Part shown: positions 51,824 to 61,600 of the stretch, piece by piece
Numbering within the stretch: the stretch's first letter is position 1
Layout: every line of letters begins with the position of its first letter
Assembly: GCA_003963075.1 (NCBI GenBank)
Contig: RXJV01000035.1
Location: 1 to 64,000 of the forward strand
Direction of reading: 5' to 3'
Origin: Burkholderiales bacterium
Lineage (GTDB): Bacteria; Pseudomonadota; Gammaproteobacteria; Burkholderiales; Burkholderiaceae_C
DNA: 64,000 nt
Position numbers and translations under genes: made by a program
The notes under the pieces: model-generated
The model's database searches: none
The model's input: the letters and a program-made list of their open reading frames with translations, nothing else
What the model was told of the DNA's origin: nothing

Positions 51824-52195
51824 TCACCTACGCGTGACAAACCAAAGCAGGAGCGCAAGCAGTGCGAGTGGCGGGCCAAGCCAACGCACTGCATCAACAA
51901 ACAGCCTCCGCCCGGTGATGGCTTTGGCGGCCGCATGGCGCGCCATCACTCTCGCGAGCATGGCTGGATCGAACTCATAGCCCTGGCCTTCGCGTAGTTG
52001 CTTCGCGGCGGCTCGAAGGTCAGGTGGTGTCAATCCGATGACCTGTTCCTCTGCGTCGAACGGCCTTGACAGGATTAATGAACGTGCGGAGTCCTCAGGG
52101 GTCGCTGGCAAGAACTGGCAGTTGGCGCACCTCGTCAAGGCGCGGGCCTTGAAGTGCCCGCATCGAATGCAGATTGCTTGAGGGTTGCGAATCAC
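51824..52195 (-). CDS. Zinc-ribbon small membrane protein, hypothetical
   Basis: CIRCGHFKARALTRCANC (CxxC...CxxC) and C-terminal TM helix. Confidence 0.55.
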   Translation of the reverse strand: MIRNPQAICIRCGHFKARALTRCANCQFLPATPEDSARSLILSRPFDAEEQVIGLTPPDLRAAAKQLREGQGYEFDPAMLARVMARHAAAKAITGRRLFVDAVRWLGPPLALLALLLWFVTRR

Positions 52196-52402
52196 GATTA
52201 AGTTGGCGCACGAGAACCGCGCGCACTCTACGTCCGTCGTCTAACGCAACGCCGAATATCCGGCGTGGAGTGAATCCACGACTGCTTCGCCAAACGCCGT
52301 TCATCTAGACAGCGCGGGTCCAACTGAACTGCCCGTGGATGACCCGCTCACGGTTCCAGTGCCCCAACGTGTCCCAAGGCACGTACAAAACCCGAAATCG
52401 CC

Positions 52403-52426
52403 AAGGGCCTGCTTACGCAAGCCCTT
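52403..52426 (-). terminator. Hairpin 3' of the tRNA fragment
   Basis: Minus strand AAGGGCTTGC-GTAA-GCAGGCCCTT (one G-T pair), downstream of the tRNA 3' end. Confidence 0.5.
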
Positions 52427-52445
52427 GATTCCCAAACATAACTTT

Positions 52446-52490
52446 TGGTAGGCCGTATTGGACTTGAACCAATGACCAAAGGATTATGAG
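52446..52490 (-). tRNA. 3' half of a CAT-anticodon tRNA (Met or Ile2) including CCA; integration-site (att) remnant, not an intact tRNA
   Basis: Minus strand CTCATAATCCTTTGGTCATTGGTTCAAGTCCAATACGGCCTACCA: anticodon loop CTCATAA, T-arm ATTGG-TTCAAGT-CCAAT, acceptor ACGGCCT-A-CCA. No D-arm upstream. Confidence 0.85.
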
Positions 52491-52683
52491 ACGAGCGCGC
52501 GGGATTTGGAGACCTTTGGAATGATGGATCAGTCCGTCTCATAGAGAGTCAAACCGCATCAGATCGAATCACAAAATTCCTTATAAATCAACAGGTTACG
52601 ATCGCAAGGCAAACTTTTCTGCCCTACATTCGGCTGCGCTTCGGCAACGGTTGTCGGTGTGCTGTGGCAACGGAGGGCAGATC

Positions 52684-54075
52684 ATGTCGAAGTTCGAACC
52701 GCTCTCAACCGCCCGGATAGCGGCTGCGAAAGCTGCGGGTAAGGACACCTGGCTTGCTGACTCGGACGGAAGAAGGGGATTCGGCCGATTGATGCTTCGC
52801 GTCAGCCCGAACGGAGCGAAGCATTTCTACTTCAGGATCTGTTCCGGAGGTCAACGCAGGAGCGTGCCGCTGGGCCCGTACTCAAAGGACTCAAAGCCCA
52901 ACCACTTGACGCTCAAGCAGGCGCGTGAAGCAGCCCAAGATCTGCTGCCCCAATTGCGAAAAAACCCGATGCCCGTCCAAACGGCGCCGACGCCAGCGGA
53001 GTCCTCACTATCTCGTTTGGGGAGCCATCCCAAGAAAAGTGCGGCGGCGCCCGTACCCAAACAGGGGGATGTTCCGCAGGTTGAACCGTCGCTCGGTGGC
53101 GGGACACTCGAAGAACTCTGCGCAGCCTATGTCGATCATCTTCGAAGAGAGGGCAAAGCGTCAGCCACCGAGGTGGAGTATCGTTTTCGACGCTACTTGA
53201 ACGGGACTGCCCTTGGGCGAACGCCTGCAGCGCAGGTGACTGGAAAGGCAATCGCGTCGCATCTCCGCGCGATGATAGATAAGGGCATAGGTACTACAAC
53301 ACGGCAATTGCGGTCGATTATCGGTACGGCTTATTCTCTTGCGCAAAAGTGTGACACCGACGCTTCGGTGAGTGGCGATTTCTCAAAGTTCCAAATTTCC
53401 ACCAATCCGGTCAATCAAACCGCTTCACTAGCAAAGCTGACAAAGCCCCGACAGCGAACTTTGAATTCGGTTGAGCTAGCGTACCTATGGCAAACGCTTG
53501 ACACGGAAGTCAACGACTCGGTTGCGCAGCGCGTCTCCGACCGCTTCATCCGAATGACACTTTTTCTGGGTGGGCAGCGATGCGAGCAACTTGCCAGGGT
53601 GACCACCGCCAATGTGGATACCGAGGCATGGACCATCACTCTACTAGATGGCAAAGGTCGCCGACCGGAGCCGCGAGTACACCGCATACCCATCTCAAAT
53701 TACGCCCGTGACGACGTAAAGTGGCTGCTGCAATATGCAACTGACTTAGGTTCGTCTTTCCTTTTTCCTGGCCCAATCCGTCCGAAGGAAAGACTTACCA
53801 ATGATGCTGTAGCCGCGCGAGTAAGCGTTATCAGCAAAAATCTCCTTAAGTTGCACAAAGTCCCTCGCTTTTCATATTCTGACCTCCGCCGCACGACACA
53901 GACTCTAATGACTTCGCTTCAAATACCGGAAGAAGTATCAAATCAAATCCTAAGCCACGGCCTCGGCGGGATTGTTAAGAGACACTACAACTCGTATCCG
54001 TACGAAAAGGAGATGCGACAAGCTCTTGAGCAGTGGGGGGCATATCTCACCTCGCTCAAGCCCCCTGCCCGCTGA
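52684..54075 (+). CDS. int: Tyrosine recombinase / island integrase
   Basis: N-terminal Arm-DNA-binding-like segment (WLADSDGRRGFGRLMLRVSPNGAKHFYFRI), catalytic R in GGQRCEQLARV, SDLRRT, LSHGLGGIVKRHYNSY. Confidence 0.9.
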   Translation: MSKFEPLSTARIAAAKAAGKDTWLADSDGRRGFGRLMLRVSPNGAKHFYFRICSGGQRRSVPLGPYSKDSKPNHLTLKQAREAAQDLLPQLRKNPMPVQTAPTPAESSLSRLGSHPKKSAAAPVPKQGDVPQVEPSLGGGTLEELCAAYVDHLRREGKASATEVEYRFRRYLNGTALGRTPAAQVTGKAIASHLRAMIDKGIGTTTRQLRSIIGTAYSLAQKCDTDASVSGDFSKFQISTNPVNQTASLAKLTKPRQRTLNSVELAYLWQTLDTEVNDSVAQRVSDRFIRMTLFLGGQRCEQLARVTTANVDTEAWTITLLDGKGRRPEPRVHRIPISNYARDDVKWLLQYATDLGSSFLFPGPIRPKERLTNDAVAARVSVISKNLLKLHKVPRFSYSDLRRTTQTLMTSLQIPEEVSNQILSHGLGGIVKRHYNSYPYEKEMRQALEQWGAYLTSLKPPAR

Positions 54076-54101
54076 GGGCGCCGACAAGATGCAATTATGC
54101 A

Positions 54102-54542
54102 ATGAACTTATACATCGACACGGAAACCAACGGCTTTGGCGGAGAACTCATCTCGATTGCACTGGTCGCGGATGATGAGTCAGAGTGGTACCGTGTTCTT
54201 CCCTGCATTCGACCTACGGAATGGGTTCAAGCAAACGTCATACCAGTACTTCGAAAACGACCTTGTAGTAAAGACATCACGGTGTCTTCACGACGCATGT
54301 CCATGAGCTTGGGGCGTTGGTTACGACGATTCCGTTCCGTGCACGTCACTGCGGATTATCCAACAGACTTAGAACACTTTTGCCGAGCTCTTGTCGTAGG
54401 ATCCGGCGAATACATATTGACACCGCCCCTGACTTTGGAGCTTCGGCACGACCTGCCGTCAATATCTGCACTGTCCAGAACACCACACAATGCACTTGAG
54501 GACGCAAGGGCACTGCGACAACTCTGTCGTCGTAAGCTCTGA
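54102..54542 (+). CDS. DEDD-type 3'-5' exonuclease-like protein
   Basis: MNLYIDTETNGFGGELISIAL ... TADYPTDLEHF ... RTPHNALEDARALRQL. Confidence 0.65.
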   Translation: MNLYIDTETNGFGGELISIALVADDESEWYRVLPCIRPTEWVQANVIPVLRKRPCSKDITVSSRRMSMSLGRWLRRFRSVHVTADYPTDLEHFCRALVVGSGEYILTPPLTLELRHDLPSISALSRTPHNALEDARALRQLCRRKL

Positions 54543-54597
54543 ATCGGAACCCTCACAGCGACCCGGTGGCTCAGCGTGGAGGGGATAAGCAATCGAA

Positions 54598-54840
54598 TCA
54601 GGGCTTAAGCAGCTCAAATGGCTCGACACCCAATGCGCTTGCAAGGCGCTCGATGTTGTCTAGGGAAATGTTCCGGGCTTGGCGCTCTACATGGGCAACG
54701 AAAGTTCGATGCAGTCCGGCCTCGAAAGCAAGGGCTTCTTGCGAAAGCTCACGCCGCCGACGAAGCACCAAGAGGTTGGCTGCAAGTAGGCCACGAGCAC
54801 TGAGCTTCTTCTTTGGCTCGCTGACCGGCGCTGAACTCAT
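54598..54840 (-). CDS. XRE-family HTH regulator
   Basis: ANLLVLRRRRELSQEALAFEAGLHRTFVAHVERQARNISLDNIERLASALGVEPFELL. Confidence 0.9.
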   Translation of the reverse strand: MSSAPVSEPKKKLSARGLLAANLLVLRRRRELSQEALAFEAGLHRTFVAHVERQARNISLDNIERLASALGVEPFELLKP

Positions 54841-55034
54841 GCGCCGCAGTCTTCCGTCGAGTCGCTTTTAAGTCAGCCGCGTTTGAGTCACAATTTTTGG
54901 GATCGTTCGAGGATTGCGCTGCAGGAGAGAACGGTGACGCACCGGCGCTTCGATTAATGGCCTGGAGGTTTCGCGGAAATCTAGGGTGCATTAGCTCGTT
55001 GATGCAAGCTGAATGACGAAGCATCATCTCAGGT

Positions 55035-55244
55035 ATGGATCCACAGACTGTCGACGAAGACTTGCGGCTTGTTCGCAAAAGCTATCTGTTGAAGTATGTG
55101 CTTCCCGTGAGCAAGGCGACATTCAATCGCTGGCTTGCGACTGGACGGTTTCCGTCGGGCGTGCTGCTAAGTGATCGGATACGGGTCTGGTCGCTTCAGG
55201 AAGTAAAGCAGTGGCTTGCCAGCAACCTCTCCGGAGAGGGGTAA
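55035..55244 (+). CDS. AlpA-like HTH regulator/excisionase
   Basis: LPVSKATFNRWLATGRFPSGVLLSDRIRVWSLQEVKQWL. Confidence 0.75.
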   Translation: MDPQTVDEDLRLVRKSYLLKYVLPVSKATFNRWLATGRFPSGVLLSDRIRVWSLQEVKQWLASNLSGEG

Positions 55245-55247
55245 CGA

Positions 55248-55868
55248 ATGCAGCTGACCTGTCCGGATCTTTTCGCCCTCGTTTGGCACACGCCGCTGAC
55301 TCGGCTAGCAGCCGTGGCAGGCGTCAGCGATGTAGCGGTCAAGAAATGGCTCCGCAAGCGTGGCATTCCGACACCGGCTCGCGGCCACTGGGCCAAGGTG
55401 CAGGCCGGTCTGGTGGTTCCTCGCCCACAGATGCCGACTATGTGGCCGAACGTAGCCCCCGTAAAAATTTCGGTTGCAGGTCAAGACGAGCTAGAGGCGA
55501 TGCTTCGAGACGCGCGGGCAGCGATGACAACTTGCGACCGAGCCGAGTCTGCAAACAAGAGCGAAGAATCAGCCAGTACACAACAGAAATTCCAGATACG
55601 CCCCCCGAACGGCGCGTCGCAGACGTTGGGCGATCCGAACAGCGGAGGTTCCGTGTCAATTCTGGACCAAATAGATTTCGAGGCGATTTCGGCCCAGCAG
55701 CGAAAAGTCGACGCCATCTTGAGAATCGGAGAATGCAGCGCACACCTCGATGACTTGGATCGATTGAAAGTTGAGGCATGGCTTGCACAGGCGCGACTCG
55801 AACTCGAAAAGAATGATCCCGCGCGCATTCTTATTCAGAGGCTGACTAACAGGAAGCCGCCTGACTGA
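55248..55868 (+). CDS. Hypothetical protein with N-terminal HTH
   Basis: LFALVWHTPLTRLAAVAGVSDVAVKKWLRKRGIPTPARGHWAKVQAG; 3 bp downstream of the AlpA-like gene. Confidence 0.65.
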   Translation: MQLTCPDLFALVWHTPLTRLAAVAGVSDVAVKKWLRKRGIPTPARGHWAKVQAGLVVPRPQMPTMWPNVAPVKISVAGQDELEAMLRDARAAMTTCDRAESANKSEESASTQQKFQIRPPNGASQTLGDPNSGGSVSILDQIDFEAISAQQRKVDAILRIGECSAHLDDLDRLKVEAWLAQARLELEKNDPARILIQRLTNRKPPD

Positions 55869-55915
55869 TGTACCGCTCTTACCAGTGGGCGTTGCCTTGG
55901 CACGCTTGGTCGTCT

Positions 55916-56164
55916 TCAGACCTCTTCAGCTTTACCACCCCTATCTAATTTTGATAGCACCTGCCGCAGTTCGCCGACATTCCAGAATGTGACGCCGCTT
56001 ATTTTCGCAGGGGCTGGAAGTCGGCCGGTTCTGCTCCAGCGCCATGCGGTCGCGGCCGATATTCCGAACACCAATCGAACCACCGGAAGTCGAACTCGCG
56101 CGCAATCCGGAAGCTGATTGAAACGCGCCAAGGCTTGTTCGTCGGTTCGCATAAGTTGCGCCAT
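55916..56164 (-). CDS. AlpA-like HTH protein
   Basis: LPVVRLVFGISAATAWRWSRTGRLPAPAKISGVTFWNVGELRQVL. Confidence 0.65.
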   Translation of the reverse strand: MAQLMRTDEQALARFNQLPDCARVRLPVVRLVFGISAATAWRWSRTGRLPAPAKISGVTFWNVGELRQVLSKLDRGGKAEEV

Positions 56165-56175
56165 GGCAATAACCG

Positions 56176-56616
56176 CTATATTGACCAGGGTGCTTGCCAA
56201 ATTGTGGTGGGCGCTTGTTGCACCGTCGCAAACTGAACAGGGTTTACGCTGTACCGCTCTCCGCTTTCTAAGAAGACTTCCAGCCCGCTCACTCCGCCCA
56301 AGATATCCCAGCTGTCTTGGCGCACACTCGCTATTCGCTTGGCGCACAACTGTCCCTGGTCACCGCTACAAAGGCGCCCAAGGCTCCAAAGCTCCTCCAC
56401 TTCACCAAAGACCTGACCAGCAACCGCCCTGAACAGCGCTTCTGAACTGCAGAGCAAGATCAGTCTAGTAGTTCGACTACCTCCATAGACAGTTCGCGCC
56501 AGGTGCACGTGCGTGCCTTGGACGATCTCAATCGTGTTCCAAAGCGTCCGATCGGGCTCAAATTGCAGCTCGTGACGACCAATCCCTTGAGTGACAAACA
56601 ATTTTCTCACCTCCAT
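56176..56616 (-). CDS. Hypothetical protein
   Basis: Open 146-aa frame directly upstream of the AlpA-like gene; non-backbone composition. Confidence 0.4.
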   Translation of the reverse strand: MEVRKLFVTQGIGRHELQFEPDRTLWNTIEIVQGTHVHLARTVYGGSRTTRLILLCSSEALFRAVAGQVFGEVEELWSLGRLCSGDQGQLCAKRIASVRQDSWDILGGVSGLEVFLESGERYSVNPVQFATVQQAPTTIWQAPWSI

Positions 56617-56915
56617 TTGAATTGTGACCCAAACAATGGTGACTTAAAAGCATCAAACACCCATAGGATTCGAGACCAACGGCGGAGGGATACCGGCATC
56701 GCTTCTGACGCGTCGGCGCACGCGTGAATACACAACTTTCATATGCCGGCCTACTTCAAGCTGTCCTGAAGGTCTACGTGTGATACGTAATACGTAGCGT
56801 TTGCAATTCCCACCGTATGCGTTCGCCGAACTCACCTTGACGGCTGCAGCCGCGAGGCAGTGCAGATTCCCATCACCACCGGCAGGGGATGGGAATCGGT
56901 CCTCGCGAGTCGGTA

Positions 56916-57490
56916 TCACGCGGTCGGCGCCCAGCGATGCGGCAGCAGTTCCGCGATCCGGCTGGCCGGCTGCGTCGGCAGTCGCTCCAGCACGTCGCGC
57001 AGGTAGGCATACAGGTCAAGCCCATTGAACTTGGCCGAGTGGATCAGGCTCATCACGGCCGCAGCCAGCTTGCCCGCGCGCAGACTGCCGGCGAACAGCA
57101 AGTTTTGCCGCCCCAGCGCGATGGGACGGATGCGGTTCTCCGCCCAATTGGTGTCGATGGGCAGCTCGCCGTCGTCGAGGTATCGGGTCAGCGCCGCCCA
57201 GCGCTTTAGGCTGTAGTCGATGGCCCTGGCGGGTGGCGGAGCCGTTGGGCACGCGCTGCCGCTGCTGGCGCAGCCATTGGTGCAGCGCGTCGGCCACTGG
57301 CCGAGCGATCTTGCGTGCCAGCAATCGTGCCGCGCTGTCGGCACCAGCCACAGGCATGCGTCCGGCAAAGTTATCTTGAACCGGCTGCCGCTTGCGACAA
57401 GGATGCTGTCCAAGTAACGTAGTTGACCGGTCGGCGTCTCGCCGAAGTGCCATACGGCGCGCTGCAAACCCACTGACGCAGGGACGCACG
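56916..57490 (-). pseudogene. IS66-family transposase (TnpC) remnant, frameshifted
   Basis: ARAIDYSLKRWAALTRYLDDGELPIDTNWAENRIRPIALGRQNLLFAGSLRAGKLAAAVMSLIHSAKFNGLDLYAYLRDVLERL...LLPHRWAP; upstream part LLARKIARPVADALHQWLRQQRQRVPNGSA lies in another frame. Confidence 0.85.
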
Positions 57491-58006
57491 ATCCGGCTCG
57501 GCGAGGGCTAGGCTGCGCGCTTTCTCAACACCTGCCCGCTGCCGCGCTCGACGGCTGCGCCACCCATCAAAGCATCGGATTTCGAATGACGTCACAGCGC
57601 AAACAACGACGCAGGGTCTACAGCCTGATGCGTGGGCGAGGCGGGGACGGCAGGCTGGAAGACAGGCAGTGGGACAGCATGCCGGCCGTCGGGCGCGAGT
57701 TCGGCAGCCCGGACTTCGATCGGCTGATGGAGGAAGACTACTGTCAAGGGCGAGGCGTCTTCGATCCTGCGCTTGCCGCCGCGGTCGGCAAGCGCCGTAT
57801 GGGCCTTTTCAAGGTTTGAATGGCATCGACAGCTTCAGGCTGATCTGCGTCGTTTGCATACCGACACCTGAGCGGCAGCATCTATCCAAACCGCTCATCG
57901 GGCGCCGCAGGCCCTGACGGGCGGCTTCACCGCCGGAACCGGTCACTTGACAGTGGGATGGGCCACGCAGGGGCTCGAACGACAGCAGCGGCGAGCAGCG
58001 ACAGAC

Positions 58007-58117
58007 TCATGTCGACCCGCAGGACATATGGCTCTCAGAGAGCTCGGCGAGAAAGCGCTCTACGGGTTCGGGTCGCCCGTGCAAGTAGCCTTGGAACTTG
58101 CTGCAGCCCATACCCTT
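58007..58117 (-). pseudogene. C-terminal scrap of an EAL-domain protein
   Basis: MGCSKFQGYLHGRPEPVERFLAEL, resembling the EAL-domain C-terminus (..QGYLFGRP.P...F). Confidence 0.4.
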
Positions 58118-58203
58118 CAAATGCTGCTGCTGCCGACCTCGGTCACGCCCAGTTCGAAGCAAGCCTTGCAGCCGGCGAAGTCGTCGCAGATGAGCTTGCC
58201 TTG
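58118..58203 (-). pseudogene. Short IS66 TnpC internal fragment
   Basis: GKLICDDFAGCKACFELGVTEVG, IS66 TnpC-like, then stop. Confidence 0.55.
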
Positions 58204-58295
58204 TAAGCAATGGGATGGACGCCCCCACCCGTAGACGGCATCGAAGTGCCACAGTGGATGTGTCAGCAACCACTCGATCGGAAGGAGCGTCCGCC

Positions 58296-58607
58296 ATGCA
58301 GATTACGACGATCGGCCTCGATCTGGCCAAGAACGTTTTCCAGGTTCACGGGGTCAACGAGCGCGGGAAAGCAGTGCTGCGCAAGCAGCTGAAGCGCGAC
58401 CAGGTTGCTCCCTTCTTCGCGAACCTGCCGCCCTGCCTCGTCGGCATTGAGGCCTGTGCCAGCGCTCACCACTGGGCTCGCAAGCTGCAGGCGCTGGGCC
58501 ACACGGTCCGGCTGATGGCGCCACAGTTCGTCAAGCCGTACGTCAAGAGCAACAAGAACGATGCTGCAGATGCAGAGGCGATCTGCGAGGCGGTCAACCG
58601 TTCCGAT
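58296..58607 (+). pseudogene. IS110-family (IS1111-like) transposase, N-terminal fragment only
   Basis: MQITTIGLDLAKNVFQVHGVNERGKAVLRKQLKRDQVAPFFANLPPCLVGIEACASAHHWARKLQALGHTVRLMAPQFVKPYVKSNKNDAADAEAICEAV; homology stops abruptly. Confidence 0.88.
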
Positions 58608-58619
58608 GGGCTGAGCTGC

Positions 58620-61600
58620 AGCGGTTAGGAGCGCGCGGATGGAACTCTTGCCCTGCTCAACTGCAGCAACCGTCTCGAGTAGTGCGGGAAGACTCCGTGG
58701 AGACCTGAACAGGAAGGGGCTGGAGGCCAACCGCTTCCACGCAGCCGAGAGTCGACGCGCCACGGGTCGGCCGAACGTCATCTGAAGCACCAAGCCCTCG
58801 GAGAAGCAGACCGTAGCCGACGCCAGGAGAACCTGGATGCGAAACGTCTCTTCGGGGCCGAGGGCTGGTCCACGCATGAGTGCAAGCGCGGCCCCGAATG
58901 TTTCGCCTATTGACCGCTCTACTCGACGGCTGGCAACGTCGCGGGCAGCTTGATTCGACAGCGCCAGCCCGCGGGAAATGTCGGCAAGTGCCGTGACGAC
59001 CGGACTACCGGCGCCCCAGGTGCGCAATGCCTCGTCGTGCCACGCGGTGACGGCCTGCACTGGGTCATCGCAGCAAATGGCACCTGCGGCAAACACCGCA
59101 AACCAGCCCTCGATGTTCAGCTTTGACTCGGTCGGCGGCGTGTCGCCGCCATCACCTTGCATGGCCTGCTGGCGGTCGGGAAGCGATGCGATGGTGTTGA
59201 AAGCTCGCTCGAAGGCAGCGAGCGCGCCAACGAACCCTGCGCCAGGCACAGATGCCCGCTCGTCGGAACGCGAACGCGTCTATGGCCTTCGCCGCTTCGG
59301 GCTCAGAAATCAGCGAGTCCCAGACTGCAAGGGCGCCGACGTCATCGTTGACTTGGAAGAGTGCGTTGACTCGCTGTTCGCGGATGGTGGGGGTCTCTCC
59401 GAACGTCGACGCCGCGTCGGCCAGGGTCTGCATTGCCGCCGCATGGTCGTGAAGGTGCTCACCCTGGACGATTGACGTCGCCTTCGCGACCTCACTGCCG
59501 AATTGGACGAGGCCGAAGCGACGTGCAATCGCATCAGCTCGGGACAGCAGCGCGATCGTTGGCGCCCATTCGGTCTCGCTGGAATGGCGCGAGGACCATG
59601 CACCGTGCACGAAGGCTCCACAAGAGTTCACCAGGGGCCAATGAAGCACGGCCTCAAAGGCTTGCCTCTCCTCGGCATCGGAATCAAGTTCAAGCCAGTC
59701 GAGGACTTCCGCCAGGTCTTTCAGGCTGCGCACAGAAGGCGCTTGAAGCGAGAGGTAGAACTGGGCGCTCGTCGCGCTTGCGGGGATGCCGTCGAGCGCA
59801 CCGTACGACTGGGCTATGAACCGACGGCCATAGTCCTCAGCCACATCGGCAGCCTCGCCTTTCAGTTTGCTGAGGGTGCCAATCGCGGCCAACTTCGACC
59901 TCAAGGGAACTCGCGGATTCCTGTTGATGAGCAACTTGGAGCAGCGCATGACCTCTAGGGCTGCACGCGGTTCCTGCTCCGGAATCTGACCAACCTCATC
60001 GGTCCAACGGGCCAGGATGGTCGGGAGCGACTCGGAGTCAATCTGGTTCGCCACAGAGAACTGAAGTTGGCGCAACATGGCGCTGACAAAGGGCTGGGGT
60101 TCGAAGAAGCGCTGGCCCTCGGACAACGAGACGTACGGCAGCCAAACCAGTTGCTGAAAGACAGCGGCCGAGATCGTTTCCTCGCCGATGGTCTCCAGAA
60201 TGCGAGCGCAGTGCGCGAGGCGGGACGCATCATGCGCGATGTAGGCGTGGAACAGGAGCGCCGCCGCATCGGCGACATCGAGACTCTTGACGCCTGCGAT
60301 TGCGTCGTAGATGTGGCTGTGGGCAAGCTGCCTGCGTTCCAATGGCCAGACCTCTGCAGCAGACCCTTTCAACATCGGAGTCACACTGAGGCGTCCGACG
60401 AGAGCCTGCTCTAGCCACTTTCCTTGCAGTGAGTCAATGACGTCGCCACCGTTGTCGATGTCTCCGACAGCTCGAGTCAGGCCCAGCAACATCGGGCGCG
60501 TCAGCGGGAAGGTCGCCTCCGCGGCGGTGTACACAAACGCTGCTGTCTTGGGGGAGACGGTCTCGCTAAGCATCCGGCGTGCCACCTGCTTGGCGGTAGC
60601 GATAGCTGGCGAGGTCAACGTGATATCAGCCGGCGTGGGCGCTGGCCAGCCCTTCGTCCCGAGTTCGGCAATCCGCACCTGAACTAGCTTTGGGTGGCCC
60701 CCCGTCGCGCTGCGAATGAAGGCGGCCCACGCCTGTGACATATCCTCCGGACAGCCGTTGCTCAGACAATGCTGTTGAACCTCTTCTACCGACAGCTCAG
60801 GCACATCAATGGCTTCGATGCCCGCGAAATCCGAGAGCTGCGCGGTTTCGCCAGACTCACCGCGCGCCGTCAGAAGCAAGCCACGGCCCGCGCGAGTGGC
60901 ACGGCTGACCAGCAGCGCCAATGCCTGTCCGTATGCCGCATGCGCACTCGGAGACAGGTCAATGTTGTCGACTACGACAAGCGAAGGAGCAGATTCATCA
61001 GCGATGCCGGCTGCTATCGCTCTCAGCAGGTTGTCAGTATCAACTCCACTGCGAGAGGCCACCGGGAACCACCAAGCATCCGGACAAAGTGCATTCGCCA
61101 CAAGTTGGGCGATGGTCGTCTTGCCCTTGTAGATGGTGCCGGTAAGCAACACAGCCTTTCGTTCCGCCATTCGCAGACGAACGTGCTCGATGAGAGATGT
61201 TCGGTTCAGGAGGGGAGCTGGCGCTGGCGGCAGGGGCAGTCGCATGACCCTTAGGAGCGCATCCCCGGGGTCAAAGACGCCGGCTTGAAGTGCTCGCTGG
61301 AACTGCTGGTACTGCAGGGCGGGAATCGGGACATGCTCCGTCGTCGCCGCGTCAATCTCCCGCAGGAGGTCGGCAAGGCCCAAACGGCGGCTGGCAGACT
61401 CTGGCCGCACGAGCACGTCGCATGCGAAGGCATGAAGTCGGTCCCTGACTGCGGCCACGTACGATAGAGAGACATTGGCTTGGTTGAGCCGGACCACCAA
61501 CCTGTCGTCGACGCTTTGCTTCACCGCATCGAGGCCGGGCTGGTTCAGGTACCAATGAACTCGGCGGATGAGTCGTTCCTGAACCTGTTCGGATGTGGCC

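Noticed and set aside
52446-52490. Functional tRNA gene
   Set aside because: 5' half (acceptor 5' strand and D-arm) is absent on the minus strand, so only the 3' att fragment is called.
57586-57819. 77-aa plus-strand ORF as a gene
   Set aside because: No recognisable motif and located between IS fragments; could be chance. Not called as a feature.
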